A stretch of 64,000 nt of DNA from Spirosoma linguale DSM 74 (GCA_000024525.1 CP001769.1:3877001-3941000), one strand, 5' to 3'. Shown: positions 1 through 9,279, numbered from the stretch's first letter. Numbers and translations are program-made. Notes: generated by a model not told the origin, from the letters alone.

Positions 1-92
1 CCAAAACGGCAGCCTATGCCTGGAACGTTCAATATAATTTAAATGGTCAGGTGGCACTTGAATCTGACGCCCGCCTTATACTGAGCAAGTAA
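1..92 (+). CDS. C-terminal end of an unidentified protein (partial)
   Basis: An open frame enters from the left edge and ends at the TAA at 90-92, giving a 29-residue tail that starts KTAAYAWNVQYNL and ends LESDARLILSK. Alternating polar and hydrophobic residues would fit a beta-rich secreted or outer-membrane protein. Too little is present to name a family, and the start lies outside the window. The next gene (rodA) is convergent. It could also be a chance open frame. Confidence 0.4.
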   Translation, partial: KTAAYAWNVQYNLNGQVALESDARLILSK

Positions 93-257
93 AACCGAGT
101 TGTCATTTTGTCAATCTATCATAAACCGAAATGCCCGGAATAACCATGCTTTTCCGTAACTACATCTGCACTATGATACGCTAAGCCAGATTGACACCTT
201 AGATTTCGGGGCTCTCGCCCAGTTACCCCAATACCGCTCGTCCAAAACGCAGAATCT

Positions 258-344
258 GGTTATTGGATATTGGTTATTAGTTATTGGGTAATTGGTCAAC
301 CAATAACCATTAACTCAATAACTACTAACCAACCACCAATTACC
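258..344. repeat. TTATTGG-word inverted repeat at the 3' end of rodA
   Basis: Left arm words of the type TTGGTTATTAGTTATTGGG are mirrored by CCAATAACCATTAACTCAA and ACCAATTACC on the right. The right arm overlaps the rodA stop codon (340-342). It can fold into a long imperfect hairpin between two convergent genes, so it may act as a transcript end. It belongs with the other simple-word intergenic hairpins of this window. Confidence 0.6.
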
Positions 345-1620
345 GTCTCGTCAGTGCCGTTCTGCGGGAGTCAAGTTTCAGAAAAATAAATAATAGAATA
401 GAAAACGACCAGAGCGAAGAGCCTCCGTAACTGAAAAATGGAAGGGGAATGCCGATTACAGGCATCAAGCCAATCGTCATTCCGATATTTACCATGACAT
501 GAAAGAATATGATCCCGGCGACACAGTAGCCGTACACCCTGGCAAACTTTGTTCGTTGTTTTTCGGCCAGAATAACGATCCGTGACACCAACCCAACGAA
601 TAGAGCAATAACGACAAGACCGCCAATAAAGCCGTGCTCTTCGCCGATCGTGCAAAAGATAAAATCGGTGCTTTGCTCAGGCACGAAGTCAAACTTGGTT
701 TGTGTACCTTCCAGGAAACCCTTGCCCTGAAGTCGACCGGAACCGATGGCAATTTTGGCCTGCGTTACGTTCCAGCCTACGCCAAGCGGATCGACTTTTG
801 GGTCGACAAGCACTTTTATCCGGTTGCGCTGGTGCTTTTGCAGAACGTTATTGACAAAGAAATCGACCCCGGTAACATAGCCAATCATCACAACTCCTAC
901 CAGCCCGATTGCCAGTAAATTGGCCATTGTGCGGTTATAACGGGGCATCAACATAATAATCAGTCCCAACAAGGCACCGATACCAATAAAAATATACAGC
1001 TTGGGGAAAATCAGGGCCAGCACAAACAGTGCAGCCGCCGTTATACCCACTGCCGGAATCCAGCTTGGCAGCCCCTCCCGGTACAGCATGATTGTAAACG
1101 ACGCAAAGACAAGCGTTGAACCGGTTTCGTTGGAGGCTAGAATTAACAGACAGGGAAGAACAATAATGCCCCCAATATACATCAGGTCCTTTTGCCTGGT
1201 CAGGTTAGTTCCGGGCACATCCAGGTATTTAGCCAGCGCCAGTGCGGTGGCGACCTTTGCGAATTCGGCGGGTTGAATCTGAAATGCTCCAAATCTAAAC
1301 CACGACCTCGACCCGTTGATGTTCGTTCCGGCGAATAGAACCAGAATCAACACCAGGATCATAAAGCCATAAAAGACAAAGGCAAAGGTGTCGAAAAACG
1401 TGTGGTTGACAACCAGAATACAGATAATCAGAATTACCGTTGTGCCAATCCACATCATCTGCTTCCCGGCATTGGTCGACATATCGAACAGGCTGGTATG
1501 ATCTTCGGGACTATAAACGGCGGCATAGACATTGAGCCAGCCCATTGTTACACAGCCCAGGTAGAGCAGGAGCGTGAGCCAGTCAATGTTTTGTGAAAAT
1601 GGGTCGTTGTTACGGGCCAA
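340..1620 (-). CDS. rodA: Rod shape-determining protein RodA (SEDS glycosyltransferase)
   Basis: A polytopic SEDS-family membrane protein that polymerises lipid II into glycan strands during lateral wall growth, working with PBP2. Visible signatures are the hydrophobic helices, the loop IGSGRLQGKGFLEGTQTKFDFVPEQSTDFIF followed by GEEHGF in separate blocks, and the C-terminal GIPLPFFSYGGSS motif. The open frame extends to 1710, but that extension is encoded by the simple repeat upstream. The protein-like sequence begins ARNNDPFSQNIDW, so a TTG start at 1620 (427 aa) is preferred. It lies directly downstream of mrdA, the usual partner gene, with only the repeat in between. Family assignment is firm; the start is uncertain. 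Confidence 0.93.
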   Translation of the reverse strand: MARNNDPFSQNIDWLTLLLYLGCVTMGWLNVYAAVYSPEDHTSLFDMSTNAGKQMMWIGTTVILIICILVVNHTFFDTFAFVFYGFMILVLILVLFAGTNINGSRSWFRFGAFQIQPAEFAKVATALALAKYLDVPGTNLTRQKDLMYIGGIIVLPCLLILASNETGSTLVFASFTIMLYREGLPSWIPAVGITAAALFVLALIFPKLYIFIGIGALLGLIIMLMPRYNRTMANLLAIGLVGVVMIGYVTGVDFFVNNVLQKHQRNRIKVLVDPKVDPLGVGWNVTQAKIAIGSGRLQGKGFLEGTQTKFDFVPEQSTDFIFCTIGEEHGFIGGLVVIALFVGLVSRIVILAEKQRTKFARVYGYCVAGIIFFHVMVNIGMTIGLMPVIGIPLPFFSYGGSSLWSFSILLFIFLKLDSRRTALTRR

Positions 1621-1651
1621 AGCAATGTTAAGATATAAGATATAAGATGTA

Positions 1652-1726
1652 GGATGTAGGATATAAGATGTGTAACGATACCGGATTGCAATGCAACCTA
1701 TGTCATACATCTTATATCCTACATCC
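1652..1726. repeat. 20-bp perfect inverted repeat between mrdA and rodA
   Basis: The arm GGATGTAGGATATAAGATGT (1652-1671) is exactly mirrored by ACATCTTATATCCTACATCC (1707-1726). The right arm abuts the mrdA stop codon (1728-1730), and further copies of the words ATAAGAT and GATGTAG lie at 1630-1651. The spacer between PBP2 and RodA is therefore almost entirely a hairpin, which could tune transcription or mRNA stability between the two cistrons. Confidence 0.8.
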
Positions 1727-1727
1727 T

Positions 1728-3692
1728 TTAGTTTCCGCGTAGAACAGCAGCTACGACCGGCTTCGCTTTTGTGTCGGTCATCAGGGGTTTAGGCACTGGA
1801 GCTGGCTTGTGTTGGGTAGTATCCTTTTTCGGGGATACGGGTGCTGGTTTTTTAGACACGGGCAGTCCACTGATGGGTGGCATATAGTTGGATGCCATAA
1901 CCTGCTCTTCGAGTTTTTTGGCTTCTGTCTTCCGCTTCAGGTAGCGTTCGGCTACCAGAGCGGCTACCGAAGCGGCTGCCTTACCGCCCCAGCCTGCATT
2001 CTCCACAAACACCGCCACCGCAATTTTAGGGTTGTTCATGGGCGCAAACCCGATGAAGATGGAGTGGTCGAATTTATGCCCGAATTTATTGTTCTGCGAT
2101 GTCCCCGTCTTACCACACAGATCGATTCCCGCGATGTTTGCCAGGGGCGTTACGGTACCATGGGCGACAGCCCCCCGCATACCGTCAATGACCGGCAGAT
2201 AATACTTGTAGTCTATGCCCGTTTCGTGCCGTTCGAGGTATTCGGCAGGGAGACCAGCGCCCGCCTTACCGAAGCCTTTGATGTAATGCGGAGTAATAAA
2301 CCAACCCCGATTGGCGATGGTAGCCGCCAAATTGACCAGCTTCAGCGGGCTGATCAACAATTCTCCTTCGCCAATGCTGAGCGAATAAACATTTGAAAAC
2401 TTCCAGCGCAATGTTCCGCCGTATGCTTTATCGTAATACTCGGGTGTTGGCAGATTCCCTTTCTTTTCCGATGGCAGATCGACGCCAAGCTTACTGCCAA
2501 TCCCAAATTTCTCTGCCATGTCATGCCATTGTTTGAGACCAATGGCCGACGCCTTAAAGGTGTTGTGCTCTCCATTGAAATAGAGAAACTTGCGAAACAC
2601 ATAATAGAAATATGGGTTGCAGGAGTTTTGAACGGCACCACGCAGGTTATTTCCACCCCGGCAGTGGCAGCGCATAGGCGAACCCGCATGCCCATAAACG
2701 GTAGTTGGAAGAAGAGACCCCTGCTGCTGAGCAATTAGCGCCTGAATTAACTTGAATGTTGAGCCGGGACGATAGCTCGACATCACCGGTCGGTTGATGA
2801 GCGGCTTGTAAGGGTTTCGGAGTAATGCCCGGTAGTTCTTCGAAAAGAAACGACTCGATAACAGATTGGGGTCATAGGTTGGCGCGGAAACCGATACCAG
2901 AATTTCGCCGGTTGCGGGTTCAACGGCCAACACCGCGCCTACCTTATTCTGCATCAGGCTATCGGCGTACTTCTGCACGTCAACATCAATACCAGTGATC
3001 AGATTTTGTCCGGCAACGGCCAGCGTATCGTAGGCTCCATTCTTCCAGGAGCCTTTGTTCACGCCATGAACATTCTGCATCATGAATTTAACGCCCCGCC
3101 TGCCCCGCAACTGCTCTTCGTACTGTTCCTCCAGTCCGTTATGGCCAATGTAATCTCCCTGTCGGTAATAAAGAATATCCTGGCTGTCAAGCTGCTTCTT
3201 GCTGATTTCACTTACATAGCCCAATGCATTCGACAATGTATGTGCCGGATAGGTGCGCATGGAGCTGATGACCGGTTCAAAACCCCGATAATCGACCAGC
3301 GCATCCTGAATCCGGGCAAAATCCTCTTTGGAAAGCTGCCGCAGAAACAGGGAGGGCTTCACCGGCGAATAGTTTTTCGCCAGCCCCATGATGCTGTCAA
3401 AGTCCGAAACACTGATGTTCATCATCCGGCAGAAAGCCGATGTATCCGGAATCCGAACCTGCTTGGGCGTCACGTACAGATCGTAAACAGGGGTATTATA
3501 AACGATAAGCTGGTTGTTTCGGTCATAAATCTGCCCGCGATAGGGTATTTCGACCACTCGTTTAATGGAGTTCTTCGATGCCCCCAGCGAATAGGTGTCG
3601 TCCAGCACCTGTAGATAAAACAATCGGGCCAGATACGTTAATCCAACCAGGCAAAAAATACCAATGATGACCCACTTTCGATTCTCTAACAT
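1728..3692 (-). CDS. mrdA: Penicillin-binding protein 2 (elongation-specific transpeptidase)
   Basis: A class B PBP that cross-links peptidoglycan for rod-shape growth together with RodA. An N-terminal membrane anchor (about residues 8-28) is followed by the dimerisation domain (YRGQIYDRNNQ near 51-61). The transpeptidase domain carries all three active-site motifs: S311-T-F-K, S357-C-N and K528-T-G. The C-terminal ~50 residues are a Pro/Lys-rich, probably disordered tail (KKPAPVSPKKDTTQHKPAPVP), longer than in many homologues. At 654 aa it is near the usual length. The upstream neighbours are not mreBCD, which must lie elsewhere. It is followed by rodA on the same strand. Confidence 0.95.
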   Translation of the reverse strand: MLENRKWVIIGIFCLVGLTYLARLFYLQVLDDTYSLGASKNSIKRVVEIPYRGQIYDRNNQLIVYNTPVYDLYVTPKQVRIPDTSAFCRMMNISVSDFDSIMGLAKNYSPVKPSLFLRQLSKEDFARIQDALVDYRGFEPVISSMRTYPAHTLSNALGYVSEISKKQLDSQDILYYRQGDYIGHNGLEEQYEEQLRGRRGVKFMMQNVHGVNKGSWKNGAYDTLAVAGQNLITGIDVDVQKYADSLMQNKVGAVLAVEPATGEILVSVSAPTYDPNLLSSRFFSKNYRALLRNPYKPLINRPVMSSYRPGSTFKLIQALIAQQQGSLLPTTVYGHAGSPMRCHCRGGNNLRGAVQNSCNPYFYYVFRKFLYFNGEHNTFKASAIGLKQWHDMAEKFGIGSKLGVDLPSEKKGNLPTPEYYDKAYGGTLRWKFSNVYSLSIGEGELLISPLKLVNLAATIANRGWFITPHYIKGFGKAGAGLPAEYLERHETGIDYKYYLPVIDGMRGAVAHGTVTPLANIAGIDLCGKTGTSQNNKFGHKFDHSIFIGFAPMNNPKIAVAVFVENAGWGGKAAASVAALVAERYLKRKTEAKKLEEQVMASNYMPPISGLPVSKKPAPVSPKKDTTQHKPAPVPKPLMTDTKAKPVVAAVLRGN

Positions 3693-3746
3693 GAGAATAT
3701 TTTCCTTTCAATCAAGCTATGTACTCTCTACAAAGTTAGTCTAAAT

Positions 3747-3832
3747 AATGATGAATGATAAGTCAAGAAGTACGAATAATCAGCTTGTTTAATTTGCTTC
3801 TCACTCGTAATCAGGACCCATCATTCATCATT
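3747..3832. repeat. ATGATGAATGAT inverted repeat upstream of mrdA
   Basis: The 13-mer AATGATGAATGAT (3747-3759) recurs as its exact complement at 3820-3832, with about 60 nt between the arms. It lies between the end of the SMP-30 gene and the start of mrdA, so it may end the upstream transcript or lie in the mrdA leader. It is another member of the simple-word hairpin class. Confidence 0.65.
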
Positions 3833-3851
3833 CCTACTTTATCCTAAAAAA

Positions 3852-4880
3852 TCACCATCCTTTAGCCATAGTCCTCAATCGGCAGAGATACATGTCGGAG
3901 GTGATGTAAAGTGTCGACCCATCATCTCCCCAGGCACAGTTTGCCGTAGCCACCCCGATTTTTATAAAACCCAGTGTTTCGCCCGTTGCTGAAAGAACCA
4001 ACACTCCGCCCCCGCCCGTCACCCATAAGTTACCGGCACGGTCTACTTTCATTCCGTCGAAGCCACCTTCCAAACCCAATTTTTTCATGCCCACTGCACC
4101 AAAAACCTCCCGTCCTTTCCCCACCGAACCGTCGGCTTGCAGAGGGTAGGCCATGACAAGCGGCCGAAGTGGGTCGGACTGCGCCACGTAAAGGGTTTTT
4201 TCATCTGGCGACAGCGCTATACCGTTCGGGCGGTTAAGGTCGCTTACAACTATCGACACCGCACCGGGTACGCCAGCCCGTTCGGGAGCAATCCGGTACA
4301 CGCCCCACCCATCCGTTTCTTTTCCCGGATCTTTTTCTTTTTTAGGCATGCCGTACGGTGGATCAGTAAAGTAATAGCTTCCATTGGAGTGCGCCACTAC
4401 ATCGTTCGGACTATTGAATCGTTTGCCGTTAACGTTATCGGCCAGCGTACGTTTGCCGCCGGTGCCGTTTAGCGGCATAGCCGTTACGCGCCGGTCGCCG
4501 TGCTCACAGGCAATGAGCCGTCCCTGCCGGTCGATGGTTAGCCCGTTGGAACCGGGTTCATCACTGTACGCCCCCACACCCGTATAGCCGGATGGCTTCA
4601 GAAATGGCGTAACCCCGTCTTTTTCTGTCCATTTAAAAATCGTGTTTTGCGGCACATCCGAAAAAAGCAGAAACCCCTGGTCTTTAACCCAAATGGGCCC
4701 TTCGGTCCAGACGAAACCATTGGCCAGCACCTCAACGTTGGCCTCCGCAGAAATCAACTTATCCAGACGCGGGTCGACCCGCACTATCTGGCCAATCGTG
4801 GGAAAAGGCGTCGGCTGAGCCATGAGCGGACAATAGATAACGCTCAACAAGCCGACGAGTAGAATAGAGTTTAGGTTCAT
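3852..4880 (-). CDS. SMP-30/gluconolactonase-like secreted hydrolase
   Basis: A 342-aa protein with a Sec signal peptide (about residues 1-21, ending LMAQ) and a six-bladed beta-propeller of the SMP-30/gluconolactonase/LRE family. Characteristic stretches are EGPIW, LLFSDVPQNTIFKW, NGLTIDRQGRLIACEHG, FNSPNDVVAHSNG and RPNGIALSPDE. These contain the acidic and Asn ligands that bind the divalent metal in this family. The likely role is lactone hydrolysis in sugar catabolism outside the cytoplasm; the substrate cannot be told. It is divergent from the Tat-exported oxidoreductase at 5023, which may belong to the same sugar pathway. Confidence 0.85.
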   Translation of the reverse strand: MNLNSILLVGLLSVIYCPLMAQPTPFPTIGQIVRVDPRLDKLISAEANVEVLANGFVWTEGPIWVKDQGFLLFSDVPQNTIFKWTEKDGVTPFLKPSGYTGVGAYSDEPGSNGLTIDRQGRLIACEHGDRRVTAMPLNGTGGKRTLADNVNGKRFNSPNDVVAHSNGSYYFTDPPYGMPKKEKDPGKETDGWGVYRIAPERAGVPGAVSIVVSDLNRPNGIALSPDEKTLYVAQSDPLRPLVMAYPLQADGSVGKGREVFGAVGMKKLGLEGGFDGMKVDRAGNLWVTGGGGVLVLSATGETLGFIKIGVATANCAWGDDGSTLYITSDMYLCRLRTMAKGW

Positions 4881-5022
4881 ACGTTTTTTAGGAATAAGTC
4901 TTAATGCTACGACGATTTTTAACAGGTAGCAAGATGAGAAAGTGGATTAAGTTTTCTTTTTAATTATACTTACAACTTCGCTTACATTCAAGTGGGTTTC
5001 TACTCCCCAATCTGTTTTTGTT

Positions 5023-6459
5023 ATGAACGATAAAAAACGAGTGGCTTCATCGACCGACCAGGAAAATAAATCCCGGCGGTCGTTTTTGAAGACCCTTGGC
5101 CTTGCCGGCACTGCTGCCGCAGCTGCCCCTGCCGCATTGGCAGAAACCACTGCCTCTACGGGCACTCCGCAGTATTTAAATCTGGTGCGAAGTCATTCCA
5201 GTACAGCCGCTAACGACAAAGTGCGCATTGCCCTTATTGGTACGGGTGGCATGGGTATCGGCGACACACAAACGGCGCTTATGGTCGATGGTGTGGAGAT
5301 GGTTGCGGCCTGTGACTTATACGACGGCCGGTTGCGCCGGGCAAAAGAATTGTGGGGTGACAGTCTGCCGGTAACCAAAGACTACCGGGAAATTCTGGAG
5401 CGCAAGGATATTGATGCGGTTATCAACGCAACAACCGATCACTGGCACGAAAAAATATCGTCGGATGCCATGCGCAAAGGCAAGCACGTCTATTGCGAGA
5501 AGCCAATGGTGCAGAAGGTAGAGGACGGCCATACACTGATCAAAGTATCGAAAGAAACCGGTAAAGTTTTTCAGGTAGGTAGCCAGTTCGCCAGTTCGCT
5601 GCTCATTGCCAAAGCCCGTGAACTTCTGAAAGCCGGTGATATTGGCGAACTTGTTTTTGCCGAAGCCATCTACGACCGCCACAGCGCTATGGGCGCGTGG
5701 CAATATTCGATCCCGCCCGATGCATCGCCCCAAACGGTTGACTGGGACACGTATCTGGGTAGCGCGCCCAAACGCCCCTGGGACCCTCTCCGTTTTTTCC
5801 GGTGGCGCAACTACCAGGACTACGGCACCGGCATTGCGGGCGACCTGTATGTTCACCTGCTCACCTCGCTGCACTGCATAACGGGCTCAAAAGGACCAAA
5901 CAAAGTCTATTCGAGTGGTGGCACACGCTACTGGAAAGATGGACGGGATGTACCGGATATTCAGCTAAGTATCTATGATTATGGCAAAACCGCCGAACAC
6001 CCCGAATTTAACCTGACCACCCGTTCAAACTTCGTTGATGGCGGAGGAGGCAATTACCTCGTTCGGCTGGTGGGTACGGAAGGCGATTTGTCCCTGGGCT
6101 TCGATTCCCTGACCGTTCACCGGAACAAGTTTCCGAAAGCACCGGGTATGTCGATTGATAACTTCCCGAAAGATCAGAAAGAGTTATACATTCAGGAGTA
6201 TAACAAACTTTATCCGTCCCGTCCTGAGCTGGAAGGACCCAAAGAGTTTAAGTACTCGTTCCCGAAAGATTACAAGGGCGACCGTTACGAGCACTTTGTC
6301 AATTTCTTCAGCTCCGTTCGGTCAAAAACACCCAACATTGAAGATGCAACGTTCGGGCTGCGTGCCTGCGGACCAACGCAGTGCGGCAATATGAGCTTTG
6401 CGCAGAAGAAAGCGATTAGCTGGGACCCGATCAACATGAAAATCCTGGGTGCTGTATAA
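5023..6459 (+). CDS. Gfo/Idh/MocA-family oxidoreductase with Tat signal
   Basis: 478 aa. The N-terminus has a twin-arginine signal (SRRSFLKTLGLAG, then an Ala-rich h-region), so it is expected to be exported folded with its cofactor. The Rossmann motif is RIALIGTGGMGIGD (about 68-81), followed by the family signature CEKPMVQKVEDGHTL, and then the C-terminal alpha/beta substrate domain. Such periplasmic members act on sugars and glycosides with bound NAD(P). It is divergently placed from an SMP-30 hydrolase and followed by a strong terminator, so it is probably monocistronic. The substrate is unknown. Confidence 0.88.
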   Translation: MNDKKRVASSTDQENKSRRSFLKTLGLAGTAAAAAPAALAETTASTGTPQYLNLVRSHSSTAANDKVRIALIGTGGMGIGDTQTALMVDGVEMVAACDLYDGRLRRAKELWGDSLPVTKDYREILERKDIDAVINATTDHWHEKISSDAMRKGKHVYCEKPMVQKVEDGHTLIKVSKETGKVFQVGSQFASSLLIAKARELLKAGDIGELVFAEAIYDRHSAMGAWQYSIPPDASPQTVDWDTYLGSAPKRPWDPLRFFRWRNYQDYGTGIAGDLYVHLLTSLHCITGSKGPNKVYSSGGTRYWKDGRDVPDIQLSIYDYGKTAEHPEFNLTTRSNFVDGGGGNYLVRLVGTEGDLSLGFDSLTVHRNKFPKAPGMSIDNFPKDQKELYIQEYNKLYPSRPELEGPKEFKYSFPKDYKGDRYEHFVNFFSSVRSKTPNIEDATFGLRACGPTQCGNMSFAQKKAISWDPINMKILGAV

Positions 6460-6493
6460 GGATGAAGCATTTTTGCTGAACTATTAAACGAGT

Positions 6494-6538
6494 AAAAAAG
6501 CAGCAGGACTTTCAAGCGAAAGTCCTGCTGCTTTTTAT
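6494..6538. terminator. Bidirectional rho-independent terminator
   Basis: The perfect 15-bp stem AGCAGCAGGACTTTC (6499-6513) / GAAAGTCCTGCTGCT (6518-6532) has a 4-nt loop, flanked by an A-run on the left and a T-run on the right. It separates the convergent oxidoreductase (stop 6459) and lipoprotein gene (stop 6596). Confidence 0.9.
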
Positions 6539-6595
6539 TGTCTTATTCCAATTGGAATCCGTTTCTAAAAAGCCGAAACATTTCCTTACAACCTG

Positions 6596-7210
6596 TTAAT
6601 TGTATCCGTGAGGAGGGGACGGATTCGTAGAAAAGTCCGAATCTGAGTCTAGGTTAGTATCAAGATCTGATTCGTTCTTATTGACAAACTGAATAAATAC
6701 TTTATACTGAATTCGGGTAGTAGCAGGGTTTCGAGCTGGTATAAAAAGAAGATTAGCCTGTCTCTTTAAACTATCTGATTTTATTTTAGCTACTATTTTC
6801 TTTACCGTTTCTTTTGAAAGAAGTTGGTTACCAACGTATGTATTAGCCCCGATTGATACGTTTGTTTTTCCTTTTGGCTGTAATTTTACATCAGGTTTAG
6901 GACTGTAATAAATAGAATCTGACTTTGTCTTTTGGGTAATCCACCCATCTAGAGTTACGGTAGAATCGCCAAAAAAGTATTCGAAAACAAAGCTCTTATC
7001 CTTGGCGTCTTCAAATACTTTAGCAGAAACAGTTAATGAATCCAGATAGATTACCGGGATTAAGTTATTGGCCCCTTCACTTTGGGTTGTAGAAGAGGTT
7101 TTGGAAGGATCTGCTTTATCTGCTGACGTTTGTCCCGATTGACAGGCAACAAACATGAAAGAAATAAGCAGACAGAAAGCGAGTACTCTGACAGGTGTAA
7201 ATAGAGTCAT
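6596..7210 (-). CDS. Hypothetical lipoprotein
   Basis: 204 aa. The N-terminal lipoprotein signal has lipobox FVAC (Cys about residue 23), followed by a Ser/Thr/Asp-rich linker. The middle part (about 45-180) is predicted soluble and beta-rich. The tail is Asp/Ser-rich (SDLDTNLDSDSDFSTN). No family is recognised. It should be anchored in the envelope. It stands alone between a terminator and a 306-bp AT-rich intergenic region. Confidence 0.6.
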   Translation of the reverse strand: MTLFTPVRVLAFCLLISFMFVACQSGQTSADKADPSKTSSTTQSEGANNLIPVIYLDSLTVSAKVFEDAKDKSFVFEYFFGDSTVTLDGWITQKTKSDSIYYSPKPDVKLQPKGKTNVSIGANTYVGNQLLSKETVKKIVAKIKSDSLKRQANLLFIPARNPATTRIQYKVFIQFVNKNESDLDTNLDSDSDFSTNPSPPHGYN

Positions 7211-7516
7211 TTTGATGGGATTAAGGTGAGTGCTAAAATTAAAAATAGTTAGTTAAATAACCTTCTAAAACACAATTAATTGCGCTAAAATGCACAAAAT
7301 AATCATTGATTATCAGAATATTGCCTCGCTATAGGATAAATGGGCTCACTTATTTTTCAAACAGTATCTATAGAGTAAATTAGCTATTAACAACTAGTAA
7401 TGCTCCACTGAGATTTCACCACCTTCTTTACGGAAATTGTATCTTTGACCATCTTCGCCAATCCGGTAGCCCTTTAAATGATATTTAGTAAATATGTTTA
7501 AACACACAAAGACGTA
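7211..7516. other. AT-rich intergenic region with a start-less peptide remnant
   Basis: 306 bp between the divergent lipoprotein and membrane-sensor genes. It contains a TATCTTTG element near 7440-7447 (TAnnTTTG is the Bacteroidota -7 motif) without a clear TTTG at -33. On the minus strand, 7394-7516 encodes a protein-like but start-less tail, HLKGYRIGEDGQRYNFRKEG and onward, which may be the decayed end of a lost gene. Confidence 0.35.
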
Positions 7517-8182
7517 ATGTTACAGGTAGTTCTCGATTGGTCGGAAGTATGGGCCTTGTTTTTTCCCCTTATTACTTATTACCTTCATGATCGACAACCC
7601 GATTATTTCAAGGCTATTCTGGTATATCTATGGGTAGCGTTGGTTCTAAATTTGTCGGGAGATCTAATAGGTGACTTTAAACGGTATTTACCCAGTTGGC
7701 TACAGAGTAATCTGATCTTATATGTTATCCATTCAATATTTCGCTTTGTTTGTTTTACTTATTTTTTCTCATTGATAAGACAATCTTATTTTGTACGATT
7801 AAGGCGATTGATTCCTTTTTTATACCTGCTATTCGTCATCCTGAACTATATGTTTCTGGAAGATTATCTGGATCAAAATCACTTAAGCGGTAATTTATTT
7901 ACCATTGAAGCCTATTTTCTGCTGATCTATTGTTTGCTATACTACTTATCTAAACTACGAGATAATATAGAAAGCTTTTGGGACGATCAGCCCTTCTGGA
8001 TAGTTACGGGACTTAGTATATATGTGGTCATTAATTTTTTTATTTTTTTATTTTATGTCCCATTGATTCAGGAAAATATCAACCTGGCCGAGAAAATGTG
8101 GAGTATACATAACCTGGCCTATATCATTCTTTGCCTATCCATAACCAAAGCAATCTATGTACCAATTCGACCTATCTATTGA
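7517..8182 (+). CDS. Seven-helix membrane protein, probable sensor half of a split kinase
   Basis: 221 aa with about seven hydrophobic segments (roughly residues 10-24, 33-52, 65-88, 97-113, 126-144, 157-181 and 190-211). No named family is certain; the topology resembles 7TM-type input modules of Bacteroidota sensor kinases. Its 3' end overlaps the histidine kinase gene at 8157 by 26 bp in another frame, so the two are almost certainly co-translated. The inference is that this is a separately encoded membrane input domain. AT-rich codons contrast with the kinase half. Confidence 0.65.
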   Translation: MLQVVLDWSEVWALFFPLITYYLHDRQPDYFKAILVYLWVALVLNLSGDLIGDFKRYLPSWLQSNLILYVIHSIFRFVCFTYFFSLIRQSYFVRLRRLIPFLYLLFVILNYMFLEDYLDQNHLSGNLFTIEAYFLLIYCLLYYLSKLRDNIESFWDDQPFWIVTGLSIYVVINFFIFLFYVPLIQENINLAEKMWSIHNLAYIILCLSITKAIYVPIRPIY

Positions 8183-9200
8183 ATACCGCATCATCGTCGG
8201 CATCTCAGCGATGGTTTTACTGTTCAGCGGCTTCCTCATATCCTTTATAACGTCGCAACGAAAAAAAATTCAACATCATAGAGAAGTGGAATTGCTGCAT
8301 GAGCAACAAAAGAAACTACTCATGCAGCAAAATGATCAGTTAGAGCAGCGGGTTAAGGAGAGAACCACAGAATTAAGAGAGCAAAAAGAAGCATTGCAGA
8401 TTTCTCTCACAGAGCTCAAGTCGACACAGATGCAGTTAATTCAGAAGGAGAAGTTGGCGTCACTTGGCGAACTGACGGCTGGCATTGCTCACGAAATTCA
8501 AAATCCGCTTAACTTCGTAAAAAACTTTTCGGAATTATCCATCGAGTTCATTAGTGAGTTAAAGCAGGAAGTCAGGGCGGGTAACGAAAAAAGTGTGCTT
8601 GACCTTGCCGAAATACTTTCTAAGAACCTGGAAAAAATTAGTACACACGGCAACCGGGCCAGCCGCATTGTAAAAGGTATGCTCGAACACTCTCGATTGA
8701 GTTCCGGTGAACGGAGGCCCACCGACCTAAATGCGTTAGTTGATGAGTATGTAAAATTGGCGTACCACGGTTCACGAGCTAAGGATAACGAGTTTACGTG
8801 TAAGCTTGTAACCGTCCTCGACCCAAAGCTAGTCAAATTCAACATTATCCCTCAGGAGATCGGCCGCGTGTTGCTAAACTTATTAAACAACGCTTTTTAC
8901 GCTGTACGGGAAAAAAAGAAAAACGCAGATCCCTCCTACCAACCTACAGTTACGGCAAGTACTGCATTGATCGATAATCAGGTTGAAATTCGGGTACTCG
9001 ACAACGGAATTGGGATACCGGATTCAATTAAAGCCAAAATATTCCAGCCCTTTTTCACCACAAAACCCACCGGAGAGGGCACTGGTCTCGGCCTATCGCT
9101 AAGCTATGACATCATTACCAAAGGCCATAACGGTGGACTAGAAGTGAAAACCGAAGCAGATGGAGCCACTGAGTTTATTATTCAACTCCCCCTTGCTTAG
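8157..9200 (+). CDS. Membrane-anchored sensor histidine kinase
   Basis: 347 aa. One transmembrane helix (about 13-31) is followed by a long coiled coil (about 35-100). The dimerisation/phosphoacceptor box is GELTAGIAHEIQNPLNF with His112. The HATPase_c domain shows the N-box NLLNNAFYAV, G1 box DNGIGIP and the F/G2 region FQPFFTTKPTGEGTGLGLSL. It autophosphorylates and passes phosphate to a response regulator. No regulator gene is adjacent, and there is no periplasmic sensor domain, so the overlapping upstream 7TM protein probably supplies the input. Confidence 0.9.
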   Translation: MYQFDLSIEYRIIVGISAMVLLFSGFLISFITSQRKKIQHHREVELLHEQQKKLLMQQNDQLEQRVKERTTELREQKEALQISLTELKSTQMQLIQKEKLASLGELTAGIAHEIQNPLNFVKNFSELSIEFISELKQEVRAGNEKSVLDLAEILSKNLEKISTHGNRASRIVKGMLEHSRLSSGERRPTDLNALVDEYVKLAYHGSRAKDNEFTCKLVTVLDPKLVKFNIIPQEIGRVLLNLLNNAFYAVREKKKNADPSYQPTVTASTALIDNQVEIRVLDNGIGIPDSIKAKIFQPFFTTKPTGEGTGLGLSLSYDIITKGHNGGLEVKTEADGATEFIIQLPLA

Positions 9201-9279
9201 CCCTGACGGTATACTGATTTTGACAAAAATTACCCAGCACTGACTTCTCGACCGCGCCTGGTTTAACTTTTGTGCGTTA

